A stretch of DNA of 64,000 bases from Pantoea vagans (GCF_001506165.1 NZ_CP011427.1:3534001-3598000), one strand, 5' to 3'; positions 1 through 9,491 are shown, counted from the first letter of the stretch. Notes: generated by a model from the letters alone, not told the origin. A program made the numbers and translations.

Positions 1-524
1 CTTGGCTCACGCAGATATTCAACCAGTTCACCGACTTCTTCTTTTGCTTCATCACAACCTGCGACATCAGCAAAAGTGGTCTTAATCTGGTCTTCGGTCA
101 GCATGCGGGCTTTACTCTTGCCAAAGGACATCGCGCCTTTGCCACCGCCGCCCTGCATCTGCCGCATAAAGAAGATCCAAACACCAATCAACAGCAGCAT
201 TGGGAACCAAGAGATGAAGATGGAAGCCAGCAGGCTTGGCTCTTCTGGTGGTTCGCCAATCACTTTGACGTTTTTGGTCAAGAGGTTATCAAGCAACTTA
301 GGATCGTTGACAGGAATGTAAGTCGTATATTTATTACTGTCTTTTTTGACAACGTTAATCTCACGCCCGTTAATACGTGCCTCGCGGACCTGATCCTGGT
401 TCACTTCCGACAGGAAGGTTGAATAATCAACCCTACGGCCATTCGACTCGCTGGGCCCAAAGCTCTGGAAGACAGACATCAGCACGACCGCGATGACTAA
501 CCAGAGAATCAGGTTTTTCGCCAT
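1..524 (-). CDS. ftsH: FtsH, ATP-dependent zinc metalloprotease (N-terminal part, cut by window edge)
   Basis: FtsH is the membrane-anchored AAA+ protease that degrades LpxC, sigma-32 and misassembled membrane proteins. Only the first 174 or so residues lie in the window. Reading the minus strand gives [20 protein letters not shown], a first membrane segment (residues 4-20), a periplasmic domain, a second membrane segment (about 100-120, containing [18 protein letters not shown]), the glycine-rich linker [20 protein letters not shown] and the start of the AAA domain. Walker A and the zinc site lie beyond the edge. An in-frame TTG three codons upstream is an alternative start. It lies downstream of rlmE in the same orientation, as in the E. 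coli rlmE-ftsH operon. Confidence 0.97.
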   Translation of the reverse strand, partial: MAKNLILWLVIAVVLMSVFQSFGPSESNGRRVDYSTFLSEVNQDQVREARINGREINVVKKDSNKYTTYIPVNDPKLLDNLLTKNVKVIGEPPEEPSLLASIFISWFPMLLLIGVWIFFMRQMQGGGGKGAMSFGKSKARMLTEDQIKTTFADVAGCDEAKEEVGELVEYLREP

Positions 525-697
525 GTCACTCAAGGGATTAACCTCATATTACAACGGTGTTAACAGACAGCGTAGGGTACTATATATCCTTCAGACCTGG
601 AATCGCGGCGCTGATGATTTTACTGCTTTCCACTGAAACTCAGAATTACACATCAGAGTAAACGCAGTTCGCCTTGCTTTGATTCCAGCACCGAGGG

Positions 698-1327
698 CTA
701 TAGTTTGCGCCCTGTCGCCACAATATACACTTCACGTGAACGTAAACGAGAAGCGTCTGGCTTACGAATTTTCACTTTCGTAAATAGGGAGCGAATTTCC
801 CGCAGGTATTCCTCGAAGCCATCTCCCTGAAACACTTTCACTACAAAACTGCCGCCAGGTGCCAGGATATCTCGACACATTTCCAGCGCCAACTCTACCA
901 AATACATTGATCGTGGAATATCAACCGCAGGTGTACCGCTCATGTTCGGTGCCATGTCAGACATGACAACTTGCACCTTTTGGTCACCGACACGTTCCAG
1001 CAAAGCTTTTAACACCGCTTCTTCACGAAAATCACCCTGCAAAAAATCGACACCGACGATAGGGTCCATCGGCAGCAAATCGCAGGCAATGATACGACCA
1101 TTCGATCCAATCTGTTGTACCGCATATTGCGACCAACCGCCGGGTGCAGCACCTAGATCTACCACTGTCATGCCGGGTTTGAAAAGCTTGTCACCCTGCT
1201 GAATTTCATCAAGTTTAAACCAGGCGCGCGAACGCAACCCCTTTTTCTGTGCCTGCAGCACATATTTATCGCTAAAGTGTTCCTGTAGCCAGCGACTGGA
1301 ACTGGCCGAACGCTTTTTACCCGTCAT
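698..1327 (-). CDS. rlmE: RlmE, 23S rRNA 2'-O-methyltransferase (U2552)
   Basis: RlmE (RrmJ/FtsJ) methylates the 2'-OH of U2552 in the A-loop of 23S rRNA during late 50S assembly. The 209-residue product equals the E. coli length. It shows the SAM-binding motif [12 protein letters not shown] (about residues 56-67) and the family's catalytic residues in [10 protein letters not shown] (Asp), SFVVKVFQG (Lys) and RSREVYIVA (Glu). It precedes ftsH by 173 bp on the same strand and is divergent from yhbY. The heat-shock control known in E. coli was not confirmed here as a sigma-32 promoter. Confidence 0.97.
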   Translation of the reverse strand: MTGKKRSASSSRWLQEHFSDKYVLQAQKKGLRSRAWFKLDEIQQGDKLFKPGMTVVDLGAAPGGWSQYAVQQIGSNGRIIACDLLPMDPIVGVDFLQGDFREEAVLKALLERVGDQKVQVVMSDMAPNMSGTPAVDIPRSMYLVELALEMCRDILAPGGSFVVKVFQGDGFEEYLREIRSLFTKVKIRKPDASRLRSREVYIVATGRKL

Positions 1328-1453
1328 AATTTTTCCAGTTAAATCTTCATCGTAGCGATAAATCAGTCCGCAATGGGTTGCGTTGATTTGGCGATATACA
1401 CGAGATGGCGGTAGAATGAACCGTTTTCAATCCCTGAGTAAGTAAAAAATACG

Positions 1454-1747
1454 ATGAATCTGAGTACCAAACAAAAACAGCACCTGAAAGGCCTGGCCCA
1501 TCCCCTTAAGCCCGTTGTCATGCTGGGCGGTAATGGCCTGACCGAAGGCGTGCTCGCCGAAATCGAACTGGCGCTCGAGCATCACGAATTGATCAAGGTA
1601 AAAATTGCCTCGGAAGATCGTGAGACCAAGCAGCTGATCGTTGACGCAATCGTACGTGAAACTAAAGCGTGTAACGTACAGGTCATCGGCAATACGCTGG
1701 TGCTGTATCGCCCTGCAAAAGAGCGCAAAATTACTCTGCCACGTTAA
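1454..1747 (+). CDS. yhbY: YhbY, CRM-domain RNA-binding protein associated with pre-50S ribosomes
   Basis: This 97-residue single-domain protein of the CRS1/YhbY (CRM) family binds RNA and is associated with precursors of the large ribosomal subunit. The sequence opens MNLSTKQKQHLKGLAHPLKP and carries the family GGNGLTEG loop, which resembles the GxxG loop of KH domains. It is transcribed alone, divergent from rlmE, and ends at a strong terminator about 56 bp beyond the stop. Length and motif match the E. coli protein. Confidence 0.95.
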   Translation: MNLSTKQKQHLKGLAHPLKPVVMLGGNGLTEGVLAEIELALEHHELIKVKIASEDRETKQLIVDAIVRETKACNVQVIGNTLVLYRPAKERKITLPR

Positions 1748-1803
1748 TGAAGCCGTAAGGCTGCCATAACGGGCAGAGAAAGTGCCATGCTCCTGCATGG
1801 GAT

Positions 1804-1827
1804 AAAAGGCCGCGATGCGGCCTTTTT
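1804..1827 (+). terminator. Bidirectional intrinsic terminator between yhbY and greA
   Basis: A ten-base stem AAAAGGCCGC closes over loop GAT with GCGGCCTTTTT and is followed by a pyrimidine-rich CCTTTCTTT tract on the plus strand. The minus strand also reads into TTTTATC after the stem, so it can end both yhbY and the convergent greA. Confidence 0.85.
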
Positions 1828-1874
1828 CCTTTCTTTACAATATGCGGCTACACATTTCAAAGCGTAGCAATATC

Positions 1875-2351
1875 TTAAAGGTATTCCACCTTTAAGACTT
1901 CATATTCCACATCGCCACCCGGTGTCTTCACGATCGCGACGTCATCCGCTTCTTTTCCCACCAAACCCCGCGCCATTGGCGAGTTCACTGAGATGAGATT
2001 CTGCTTAAAGTCAGCCTCGTCATCACCCACGATGCGGTAGGTAAATTCTTCGTCGGTATCGACATTCAACACCGTGACCGTCGCACCGAAAATCACACGG
2101 CCGGTTTTTGGCATGGCAGTCACATCAATGACCTGTGCATTAGAGAGTTTGGCTTCAATCTCCTGAATGCGCCCTTCACAAAAGCCCTGCTCTTCGCGTG
2201 CTGCGTGGTATTCGGCATTCTCTTTCAAATCGCCGTGCTCACGGGCTTCGGCGATGGAGGCGATAATGCGCGGACGCTTAACGGACTTCAGTTCGTTCAG
2301 CTCTTCGCGCAGCTTCTCAGCGCCTTTCAACGTCATCGGAATCTGATTCAT
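1875..2351 (-). CDS. greA: GreA, transcript cleavage elongation factor
   Basis: GreA enters the RNA polymerase secondary channel and stimulates cleavage of backtracked 3' RNA ends. The 158-residue length is that of E. coli GreA. The N-terminal coiled coil holds the basic stretch and the acidic tip, with the [20 protein letters not shown] signature at residues 41-60 (Asp41 and Glu44 are the catalytic acidic pair). The C-terminal FKBP-like domain ends in [10 protein letters not shown]. It is convergent with yhbY and divergent from dacB, and its long leader holds a palindromic attenuator-like hairpin. Confidence 0.97.
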   Translation of the reverse strand: MNQIPMTLKGAEKLREELNELKSVKRPRIIASIAEAREHGDLKENAEYHAAREEQGFCEGRIQEIEAKLSNAQVIDVTAMPKTGRVIFGATVTVLNVDTDEEFTYRIVGDDEADFKQNLISVNSPMARGLVGKEADDVAIVKTPGGDVEYEVLKVEYL

Positions 2352-2597
2352 TTTGGCTCCTCGTCATCTGTCCTGGTTAACGGCGTCATCCTGACCGGTG
2401 ACAGCAGAAAACAGCTTCTGCGGCGCGTTACCTCTTTTCACAAGCAAAAGAAGCCTGACCCGGAAAGCTTTCCGGGTCAGGTTCGGTTTTGCATTTTGAT
2501 ACGTATTTTACCCCAGAGTTCCCTGTGGGTCATCGTTTACTTTGCACCGCCTCGGGACGTAGTATTGACGCCTTCACCCGCTAGTTACCGCGAGATT
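2352..2597 (-). promoter_or_regulatory. greA leader with GraL-like attenuator hairpin; divergent greA/dacB promoter region
   Basis: Positions 2454-2481 form a perfect 28-base palindrome whose left half is CCTGACCCGGAAAG. Read on the minus strand, the direction of greA transcription, it is followed by CTTCTTTTGCTTG, the layout of an intrinsic terminator about 100 bases before the greA start. In E. coli the greA leader is terminated early to give short GraL RNAs; position and structure here agree with that. The same interval must hold the dacB promoter on the plus strand. Termination efficiency cannot be judged from sequence. Confidence 0.6.
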
Positions 2598-4031
2598 ATG
2601 CGATTTTCACGACTTGTTACCGGATTAACCTGTGCGTTTATGCTGCAGGCACAAGCAGCCCCCGTTGAAGAATACATGCAGTATTTGCCAGACGGCGCAA
2701 ACCTGGCGCTGATGGTACAAAAAGTGGGCGCATCAACCCCGATAATCGACTATCACGGCAAACAGATGGCACTGCCAGCCAGTACCATGAAGGTGATTAC
2801 CGCGCTGGCCGCATTGCTGGAACTGGGACCGGACTTCCGTTTCCAGACCACCATGGAAACCAAAGGCGCGGTCAGTGATGGCACGCTTAATGGCGATTTA
2901 GTCGCGCGTTTTGGCGGCGATCCGACGCTCAGTCGACAGGATCTGCGCAACATGGTCGCTGCGCTGAAAAAACAGGGCATTAACCATATTAAAGGCAATC
3001 TGGTCATCGATACGTCGGTGTTTGCCAGCCACGATATGGCACCTGGTTGGCCGTGGAATGACCTGACGCAGTGCTTCAGTGCCCCGCCAGGCGCCGCGAT
3101 TGTCGATAAAAACTGCTTCTCGGTCTCGCTCTACAGCGCCAATACGCCGGGCGAAAATGCCTTTGTACGTATCGCTTCTTATTACCCGGCACACATGTTT
3201 AGCCAGGTGCGCACCATCGGCCGTAACAGCGGTGATGGGCAGTACTGTGAGCTGGATGTCGTGCCTGGCGAGCTTAATCGCTATACCCTGACAGGTTGTA
3301 TGCGTCAGCGTGCCGAGCCACTGCCGTTGGCCTTCGCCGTGCAGGATGGAGCCGCATGGGCAGGAGAAATCCTCAAAGCTGAGCTGCGTGCCGCGGATAT
3401 CGATTACAGCGGCCATTTAGTTCGACAGCCGTTGGTCACCGCACCCGGTACCGTGCTGGCGTCAACGCAATCTGCACCGCTGCACAATCTGTTGCACACC
3501 ATGCTGAAGAAATCAGACAACATGATTGCCGATACCGTGTTCCGCACTATCGGGCATCACTATTTCAACGTTCCTGGCACCTTCCGCGCCGGTTCTGATG
3601 CGGTGCGCCGTATCCTGCGCGAAAAAGCCGGCGTCGATCTGGGCAACAGTATTCAGGTCGATGGTTCGGGTTTATCGCGTCACGATTTGATCGCGCCCGA
3701 CACCATGATGCAGGTATTGCAGTACATCGCGAAAAACGATTCGACGCTGAATTACATTTCGATGCTGCCACTGGCAGGCTACGACGGCACCCTGCAATAT
3801 CGCGGTGGTTTGCATGAAGCGGGACTGGATGGCAAAGTCTCAGCCAAAACCGGTTCGCTACAGGGCGTCTATAATCTGGCTGGATTTATTACCACCTCCA
3901 GCGGTGCACGCGTGGCCTTTGTGCAGTATCTTTCTGGCTATGCCGTGCCGCCGGAAGATCAGAAAACGCGGCGCATTCCTCTGGTACGCTTTGAAAGCCG
4001 CCTCTACTCGGATATTAACAAAAACAACTAA
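2598..4031 (+). CDS. dacB: DacB (PBP4), D-alanyl-D-alanine carboxypeptidase/endopeptidase
   Basis: PBP4 is a periplasmic class C penicillin-binding protein that trims and cleaves peptidoglycan cross-links. The start at 2598 gives 477 residues, the E. coli length, and a signal peptide MRFSRLVTGLTCAFMLQAQA. The open frame runs 131 codons further upstream through the greA leader, but that part is not homologous. Catalytic motifs are visible: SxxK as PASTMK (Ser62, Lys65), SxN as KKSDNM, and KTG as SAKTGSL. The stop codon overlaps the start of pmrA (TAATG), so the three genes dacB-pmrA-pmrB are probably translationally coupled. Confidence 0.96.
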   Translation: MRFSRLVTGLTCAFMLQAQAAPVEEYMQYLPDGANLALMVQKVGASTPIIDYHGKQMALPASTMKVITALAALLELGPDFRFQTTMETKGAVSDGTLNGDLVARFGGDPTLSRQDLRNMVAALKKQGINHIKGNLVIDTSVFASHDMAPGWPWNDLTQCFSAPPGAAIVDKNCFSVSLYSANTPGENAFVRIASYYPAHMFSQVRTIGRNSGDGQYCELDVVPGELNRYTLTGCMRQRAEPLPLAFAVQDGAAWAGEILKAELRAADIDYSGHLVRQPLVTAPGTVLASTQSAPLHNLLHTMLKKSDNMIADTVFRTIGHHYFNVPGTFRAGSDAVRRILREKAGVDLGNSIQVDGSGLSRHDLIAPDTMMQVLQYIAKNDSTLNYISMLPLAGYDGTLQYRGGLHEAGLDGKVSAKTGSLQGVYNLAGFITTSSGARVAFVQYLSGYAVPPEDQKTRRIPLVRFESRLYSDINKNN

Positions 4032-4693
4032 TGAAACTGCTGATTGTTGAAGATGACGCGCTGTTGCAATCGGGCCTGGCTCAGGCCCTTAGCGCACAAG
4101 GATACGCCGTTGACTGCGCCAGTACGGCGGCAGAAAGCAACGCGTTTCTCCGCAGTGGCCAGTACAGCCTGATCGTGTTGGATCTGGGTTTGCCGGATCG
4201 CGATGGTGCCACACTGCTGCGGCAATGGCGGCGCGAAGGCATCAATGTACCGGTGCTGATCCTCACCGCCCGCGACGCGCTTGAAGATCGGGTTGATGGC
4301 CTGGATGCCGGTGCCGATGATTACCTGGTGAAACCTTTTGCCCTGGTGGAGTTGCAGGCGCGCGTACGTGCGCTGATTCGTCGCTTCCAGGGGCACAGTG
4401 ACAACCTGCTGCAACAGGGGGATCTCACTCTGAACCTCAGTTCACAACAGGTGCTGCTGGAAGAACGTCCTCTGGAGATCACGCCAAAAGAGTTCGCGCT
4501 GCTGACCCGTTTATTGATGCGCGTGGGTCAAAACGTGCATCGTGAAACACTGCAACAGGATCTTTACAGCTGGAATGACGATCCCGGATCCAACACTCTG
4601 GAAGTTCACATTCACAATTTACGTCGCAAACTCGGGAAAGATCGTATTAAAACCGTACGCGGCGTGGGTTACCGTCTGGAAGTGCGCGAATGA
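4031..4693 (+). CDS. pmrA: PmrA/BasR-type response regulator
   Basis: This is an OmpR-family regulator of 220 residues. The receiver domain has the acidic pair in IVEDDALL, the phospho-acceptor Asp in IVLDLGLPDRDG (about residue 51), the Thr in LILTARD and the Lys in DDYLVKPFALVEL. The C-terminal winged-helix domain ends NLRRKLGKDRIKTVRGVGYR. Length and pairing with a short-periplasmic-loop kinase fit PmrA/BasR, which controls lipid A modification in response to Fe(III), Al(III) and acid. QseB is the closest alternative. It overlaps dacB by one base and pmrB by four, so it is expressed with both. Confidence 0.88.
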   Translation: MKLLIVEDDALLQSGLAQALSAQGYAVDCASTAAESNAFLRSGQYSLIVLDLGLPDRDGATLLRQWRREGINVPVLILTARDALEDRVDGLDAGADDYLVKPFALVELQARVRALIRRFQGHSDNLLQQGDLTLNLSSQQVLLEERPLEITPKEFALLTRLLMRVGQNVHRETLQQDLYSWNDDPGSNTLEVHIHNLRRKLGKDRIKTVRGVGYRLEVRE

Positions 4694-5748
4694 ATAGCAT
4701 GCGTCAGCGGTTACTGATTATGCTGGCGCTGATTCTCCTCACCTGCCAGGTGATGAGCGCCATCTGGTTGTGGCATGAGAGCCGTGAACAAATCAGCTTC
4801 CTGGTGAATGAAACCCTGTCAGCGCAGGCGCGTAACGACCGCGTCGAGAACGAAATCCGCGAAGCCATCGCCTCGCTGCTGTTGCCCTCGCTGGTGATGA
4901 TTGCGCTGACGCTGCTGCTCTCGTTCTGGGCCATCAACTGGATTATTCGCCCGCTGCGTTTGCTGCAGGACAGTCTCGCCCATCGCTCTGCCGATAATCT
5001 CACTCCGCTGCCCATCTATTCCGAGATGGATGAGATCGTTGCGGTGACCTCATCGATCAATCAGCTGTTCTCACGGCTGGATCACACGCTCCAGCAGGAG
5101 CGGCTGTTTACCGCCGATGCCGCACATGAACTGCGCACGCCCCTGGCGGGTTTACGCCTCCATCTGGAGTTGTTGCATCAGCAGAAGGTGCCACAAAGTG
5201 ACATGCTGATTGAGCGCATCGACCAACTGATGCACACCGTTGAACAGTTGCTGATGCTGTCACGCGCCGGACAGGCGCTGGCCGGTGGCCACTATCAACA
5301 GTTGCAGTGGCAAAAGGACATTATGCAGCCGCTGCAACCCGAAATGGCCGAGCTGTATGAGCAGCGCCAGCAAAATCTGCTCTGGCCGCAAGGCAAAGAT
5401 ATTCCGCAGCAGGGAGAAGCCGTGTTGCTGCGCCTGATGTTGCGTAACCTGCTGGAAAACGCTTCGCGCTACAGCCCGGAGGGCAGCGAGGTTAAGGTGA
5501 AAATGCAGCAAGACAAGCAGCAGGTGATTATCGAAGTCTGGGATCAGGGGCCGGGTATTGATGCCGATGCGGCGGAAGAGTTGACGCAGGCATTTCGTCG
5601 TCGCGACCAGCGCTATGGCGGCAGCGGCCTGGGCCTGAATATTGTGTTGCGCATCGTGCAGATGCACCGTGGCAGACTGGAACTGGTGAATCGTCAAGAC
5701 AGCAGCGGGCTGATTGCCCGCTGCTATTTACCGCATCAACTGCTTTAG
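4690..5748 (+). CDS. pmrB: PmrB/BasS-type sensor histidine kinase with two periplasmic ExxE motifs
   Basis: This 352-residue inner-membrane kinase has a first membrane helix at residues 8-28, a short periplasmic loop of about 33 residues, a second helix at about 62-83, a HAMP segment, the dimerisation histidine in TADAAHELRTPLAG, and an ATPase domain with NLLENASRYSPEG, WDQGPGI and GGSGLGLNIV. The loop holds ESRE (30-33) and EIRE (55-58), the ExxE pattern that binds Fe(III) in Salmonella PmrB. Metal sensing is inferred from that pattern. Its stop codon overlaps the stop of the convergent fepA by four bases, leaving no room for a terminator between them. Confidence 0.88.
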   Translation: MNSMRQRLLIMLALILLTCQVMSAIWLWHESREQISFLVNETLSAQARNDRVENEIREAIASLLLPSLVMIALTLLLSFWAINWIIRPLRLLQDSLAHRSADNLTPLPIYSEMDEIVAVTSSINQLFSRLDHTLQQERLFTADAAHELRTPLAGLRLHLELLHQQKVPQSDMLIERIDQLMHTVEQLLMLSRAGQALAGGHYQQLQWQKDIMQPLQPEMAELYEQRQQNLLWPQGKDIPQQGEAVLLRLMLRNLLENASRYSPEGSEVKVKMQQDKQQVIIEVWDQGPGIDADAAEELTQAFRRRDQRYGGSGLGLNIVLRIVQMHRGRLELVNRQDSSGLIARCYLPHQLL

Positions 5749-8018
5749 AAGTGGGTATTCAGGCCGACGTAATAGGTTCGGCCTGATTCGTTGTAGGTAT
5801 TGGCACCCGCACCGTACAGGTAAGCGCCTGTGGTGGCGTTACCGGTGGTTTGCGCATTACCTTCGCGGAAGTGACGCTTATCAAACAGGTTGTCGATACC
5901 CAAGGTTACGCTGGCGTACTTGTTGATATCGTAAGTGCCGCTCAAGCCGATAATCGAGTAAGGCGCGACTTTATCGGTTGCACTGCCCGTCACCGGTTGG
6001 CCTTTGTAGTCATACTTCTTCGGCGTCTGCGTACCGTACCAGGTCAGGGTGGTTTGCAGCGACAGATCCTGCGTGGCTTGCCAGCTCAGCGTCGAGTTCA
6101 GGGTGTATTCCGGGATCACCGACAGACGATCGCCGGTTTCCTTGTTTTTACTCTGCAGCATGTAGGTGAAGTTGTTATTCCACATCACGCTATCAGAGAA
6201 CGGCACGTTAACGGTACCTTCCAGCCCTTCGACCACCGCTTTCGGCACGTTTTCCCACTTGTAGATATCTGTGGTGCCGTTCGAGGCTTTACCCACTGGC
6301 GCGTAACCCGCTTCAATCTTGTTGCGGTAATCGTTACGGAACCAGGTCAGACCGGCCTGATAACCCTCGTGTTTCCACTCCAGCCCAATCTCTTTGTTGA
6401 AACTGTTTTCGGCTTTCAGGTCTGGGTTACCCTGCAAATAACAGGCACCGGTACTGGCTGCACAACCCTGACCGTTGCTGTATAGCAGGTAGTTCGGGTT
6501 GGTCTGGTACAAGCTTGGCGCTTTGTACGCCAGGCCAGCACCCATCTTCAGCGTGAAGTCATCACCTAAACCTTGCGACAGGTTCAGAGACGGGCTCCAG
6601 TTATTGCCGACGATCGAGTGATGATCGAAGCGCAGGCTTGGCGTCAGCATGGTGCTGTCAGTCAGCTCCATGTTGTCTTCTGCAAACAGCGAGAAGATTT
6701 CCGCCTGCGAATATGGGCTACGGCCGGTATTCGACACGCCCGGCACGGAGCCATAGCTCGCTGCCTGAGTGGTGGAAGAAGGATCTTTCATGCTTTGCTG
6801 GTTCCATTCGGTACCCAGCGTGGCAGTCTGATTAATCAACCACTCGAATGGAATGCTGACTTCACTGTGCAGCAAGATGTCGTCTAACTGAATGGTATTG
6901 AAACCATCGTTAGAGAAGATGCCCTCGGTGCCGCCCGCCAGACCTTCGTTAATGCGGGTGTTACGGGTTTTCTCGTAACGCGCATAGGTATTGGTGCTGA
7001 CACCGTTATCCCACGCACCCGTCCATTTCAGCGAGATATTCTGACGATACAGGCGGTTGGTTTCATCGCCGTACAGGCTCTTCACCAGCGCGCTGGTGTT
7101 AGTGTTTTGGGTATCGCCCGCGTACAGGTTGCCCTGACGGCTATAACCCGCTTGCAGCTCCAGGGTTTGCATCGGAGCAAACGTCCAGCTCAGCAAGGCG
7201 TTGATATCTTTGTTCACCGACCCTTCACGGCCCGATGGATAGCTACCCGCATACGAACCGGTACGATCGGCAGCGTGGCCTTCGTTGATATCGTAGGCAT
7301 CGGCCTGAGTTTTGGCTAAGCCACCGTACAGACGGAAGTTAACATCGTCACCCAGCGGCCCTTCAAGGCTGAAGTTAGTGCGCTTGGTTGACCCTTCCGA
7401 TTTATGTTCCGGCGCATTGAGGTAGGTATTCCAGGAGCCGTGCCACTGCTGGTCGTTATTTTTTTTGGTGATGATATTCACCACGCCACCCGCAGCGCCG
7501 TTACCGTAGCGCACCGCAGCCGGACCGCGAATCACGTCAATGTGGTCGATCATCTCCGGTGGCACCCAGTTGGTGTCACCGCGCGTATCACGCTCGCCAC
7601 GCCAGCCTAAACGCACCGAGTTGCGGCTGGTGATCGGCATGCCATCCACCATAATCAGGGTGTTTTCCGGGCCCATGCCGCGAATATCAATCTGACGATT
7701 GTTACCGCGCTGGCCGCTGGTGGAGTTACCGGTGAGGTTCACGCCTGGCATGGTACGAATGATTTCTGAAACATCACGCGCCGGGGGATGCTTTTTAATT
7801 TCATCGGCGGTGATGGTCGACACGCCGGGTGCCTGCAGGTTTTGCTGCTGGGCCGTCACCATTAAGGTGCCGCCGTTCATGGATTCGGCGTCGGCGGTAG
7901 ATTGGCTGCTGGTCGTCTTGCTGGAAGTGTCTGCTGCCCAGGCGCTGCCGGAGAGCAGTGAGGCGCTGAGCCCCAGTTCAATCAAAATAGCTAATGATAG
8001 TTTTGAGTAACGCGTCAT
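5745..8018 (-). CDS. fepA: FepA, TonB-dependent ferric enterobactin receptor
   Basis: FepA is the outer-membrane 22-strand barrel that imports ferric enterobactin using TonB energy. The sequence has a signal peptide ending SGSAWA, a TonB-box-like GTLMVTAQQ, a plug domain with the motifs RQIDIRGMGPENTLIMVDG and IRGPAAVRYGNGAAGGVVNI, and a barrel ending in the C-terminal Phe of NTHF. A start at 8027 is possible, but the only Shine-Dalgarno-like AGGA abuts it directly; the ATG at 8018 has a nine-base spacer and is preferred (757 residues). It is divergent from fes across a Fur-box-like site and convergent with pmrB. Confidence 0.95.
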   Translation of the reverse strand: MTRYSKLSLAILIELGLSASLLSGSAWAADTSSKTTSSQSTADAESMNGGTLMVTAQQQNLQAPGVSTITADEIKKHPPARDVSEIIRTMPGVNLTGNSTSGQRGNNRQIDIRGMGPENTLIMVDGMPITSRNSVRLGWRGERDTRGDTNWVPPEMIDHIDVIRGPAAVRYGNGAAGGVVNIITKKNNDQQWHGSWNTYLNAPEHKSEGSTKRTNFSLEGPLGDDVNFRLYGGLAKTQADAYDINEGHAADRTGSYAGSYPSGREGSVNKDINALLSWTFAPMQTLELQAGYSRQGNLYAGDTQNTNTSALVKSLYGDETNRLYRQNISLKWTGAWDNGVSTNTYARYEKTRNTRINEGLAGGTEGIFSNDGFNTIQLDDILLHSEVSIPFEWLINQTATLGTEWNQQSMKDPSSTTQAASYGSVPGVSNTGRSPYSQAEIFSLFAEDNMELTDSTMLTPSLRFDHHSIVGNNWSPSLNLSQGLGDDFTLKMGAGLAYKAPSLYQTNPNYLLYSNGQGCAASTGACYLQGNPDLKAENSFNKEIGLEWKHEGYQAGLTWFRNDYRNKIEAGYAPVGKASNGTTDIYKWENVPKAVVEGLEGTVNVPFSDSVMWNNNFTYMLQSKNKETGDRLSVIPEYTLNSTLSWQATQDLSLQTTLTWYGTQTPKKYDYKGQPVTGSATDKVAPYSIIGLSGTYDINKYASVTLGIDNLFDKRHFREGNAQTTGNATTGAYLYGAGANTYNESGRTYYVGLNTHF

Positions 8019-8207
8019 TTTTTTCATTCCTGGATGGCCAGTAGCAACATCGTTGGATGCTTGGCTGGCGAGCCGGTGAGAATATCCCTGTCCTAATCGC
8101 GCCGAGTTCCAGTCCTGGCAGTGCTATCCGTGGCATAACCTTCCAGGAAGGAAAGAGCCAGGCGGAACGCGCGTGCTCTTTTTGAGCGGAAACACCCTAT
8201 TGCAAAT

Positions 8208-8226
8208 GCAAATAGTTATCAATAGT
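8208..8226. promoter_or_regulatory. Fur-box-like site in the fepA-fes divergent promoter region
   Basis: GCAAATAGTTATCAATAGT agrees with the 19-base Fur consensus (GATAATGATAATCATTATC) at 11 positions by eye, and AT-rich NAT-type repeats continue on both sides (8201-8240). The same place in E. coli carries the Fur-regulated fepA-fes bidirectional promoter. The location is strong support; the exact register is less certain. Confidence 0.65.
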
Positions 8227-8279
8227 ATTAATTATTAATCTTATGTAAATCTTCCCCTACACAGTAACTGGCAGCCCCT

Positions 8280-9491
8280 ATGACCTGGCGAAATGATGTA
8301 ACCGGTAGCGAAGCCTGGTGGCAGGAGCAACAATCTCAAGGTATTCCACGTATCGAGCCACAACCGGATGGCACCTGTCTGGTGACCTTCTTCTGGCGCG
8401 ACCCGCAAGGCAGTGAAAAAGCATCGGGGACCCAGCGCGTGTGGATCAACATCACCGGCGTGACCGATCATCACCAAAAGCGACCACCGCAATCACTGGT
8501 ACGCGTGACAGACACGGATGTGTGGTACTGGCAAACCACCCTTCCAGCAAACTGGCGCGGCAGCTACTGCCTGATGCCCGATGAGCATGCCACGGATTTC
8601 TCCGGCGAAGCCGACATGTACAACCTGCGCAACTGGTGGCGTGAAAAATTCCACACGGCAAAGGCCGATCCGCTGAATAAACTGCGTGGCTGGGCGGGTG
8701 GACGCGGAATGGGCGTTTCTCCGCTGCACTTGCCGCAGGCACCTAATCAGCAAATCTGGCAAGCGGTGGACGATGGCAGCGCGCCTGAGATATCTCTGCA
8801 GCAATATCAGTGGGATAGCGCTCTGTTAGGCAACAGCCGTAAGGTCTGGATTTACACCACCGGCGCGTCAGATCCCGCACAGCGCCCGCTGGCGATCCTG
8901 CTGGATGGGCAATTCTGGGCTAACCAAATGCCGATTGCTGGCCCGCTGCAACAGCTCACGGACAGCGGCAAACTACCCGCCGCGGTCTATCTGTTTATCG
9001 ACATCATTGACCGCGAACACCGCAGCCGGGAATTGCCCTGCAACCCGCAATTCTGGCAGGCCATGCAGCAGGAGTTACTGCCACAGGTCGCGGCATGGGC
9101 GCCGTATCGCCAGCAGGCAGACAGCACGCTGGTGGCCGGACAAAGCTTCGGTGGGCTGGCATCGGTTTTCGCCGCCCTGCATTTCCCGGAGACTTTCGGC
9201 AACGCGCTGAGCCTCTCCGGGTCGTTCTGGTGGCCGGAACGTGGCAATCCGCACGGCTGGCTGTTACAGGCATTAGATGGCGGCTTAGCGCCTCAATACC
9301 CGCTGCGTTTCTGGCTGGAAGCCGGCAAACGAGAAGGCCTGATTCTGCAAGCCAATCAACAATTAGAACAACAACTTACTGCTGCCGGTTACCAGGTGAA
9401 TTACCAACCGGTTGAGGGTGGTCACGACGCGCTATGTTGGCGCGGTGGGCTGCTCGACGGTCTGCAAGCTCTGTGGCGCAATCCGACTTAA
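8280..9491 (+). CDS. fes: Fes, ferric enterobactin esterase
   Basis: Fes is a cytoplasmic alpha/beta hydrolase that cleaves the trilactone of ferric enterobactin so that iron can be released. The 403-residue protein has the N-terminal domain typical of Fes (WRDPQGSEKASGTQRVWINI, GVTDHHQ) and a C-terminal hydrolase domain with nucleophile elbow GQSFGG (Ser289) and catalytic His382 in GGHDALCW. The Shine-Dalgarno match before the ATG at 8280 is weak. It is followed after 33 bp by entF, without the ybdZ gene that sits between the two in E. coli. Confidence 0.96.
   Translation: MTWRNDVTGSEAWWQEQQSQGIPRIEPQPDGTCLVTFFWRDPQGSEKASGTQRVWINITGVTDHHQKRPPQSLVRVTDTDVWYWQTTLPANWRGSYCLMPDEHATDFSGEADMYNLRNWWREKFHTAKADPLNKLRGWAGGRGMGVSPLHLPQAPNQQIWQAVDDGSAPEISLQQYQWDSALLGNSRKVWIYTTGASDPAQRPLAILLDGQFWANQMPIAGPLQQLTDSGKLPAAVYLFIDIIDREHRSRELPCNPQFWQAMQQELLPQVAAWAPYRQQADSTLVAGQSFGGLASVFAALHFPETFGNALSLSGSFWWPERGNPHGWLLQALDGGLAPQYPLRFWLEAGKREGLILQANQQLEQQLTAAGYQVNYQPVEGGHDALCWRGGLLDGLQALWRNPT

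Noticed and set aside
2205..2597. Extra 131 codons upstream of dacB in the same open frame
   Set aside because: They run antisense through greA and its leader, break homology with PBP4, and would bury the clear signal peptide that starts at 2598.
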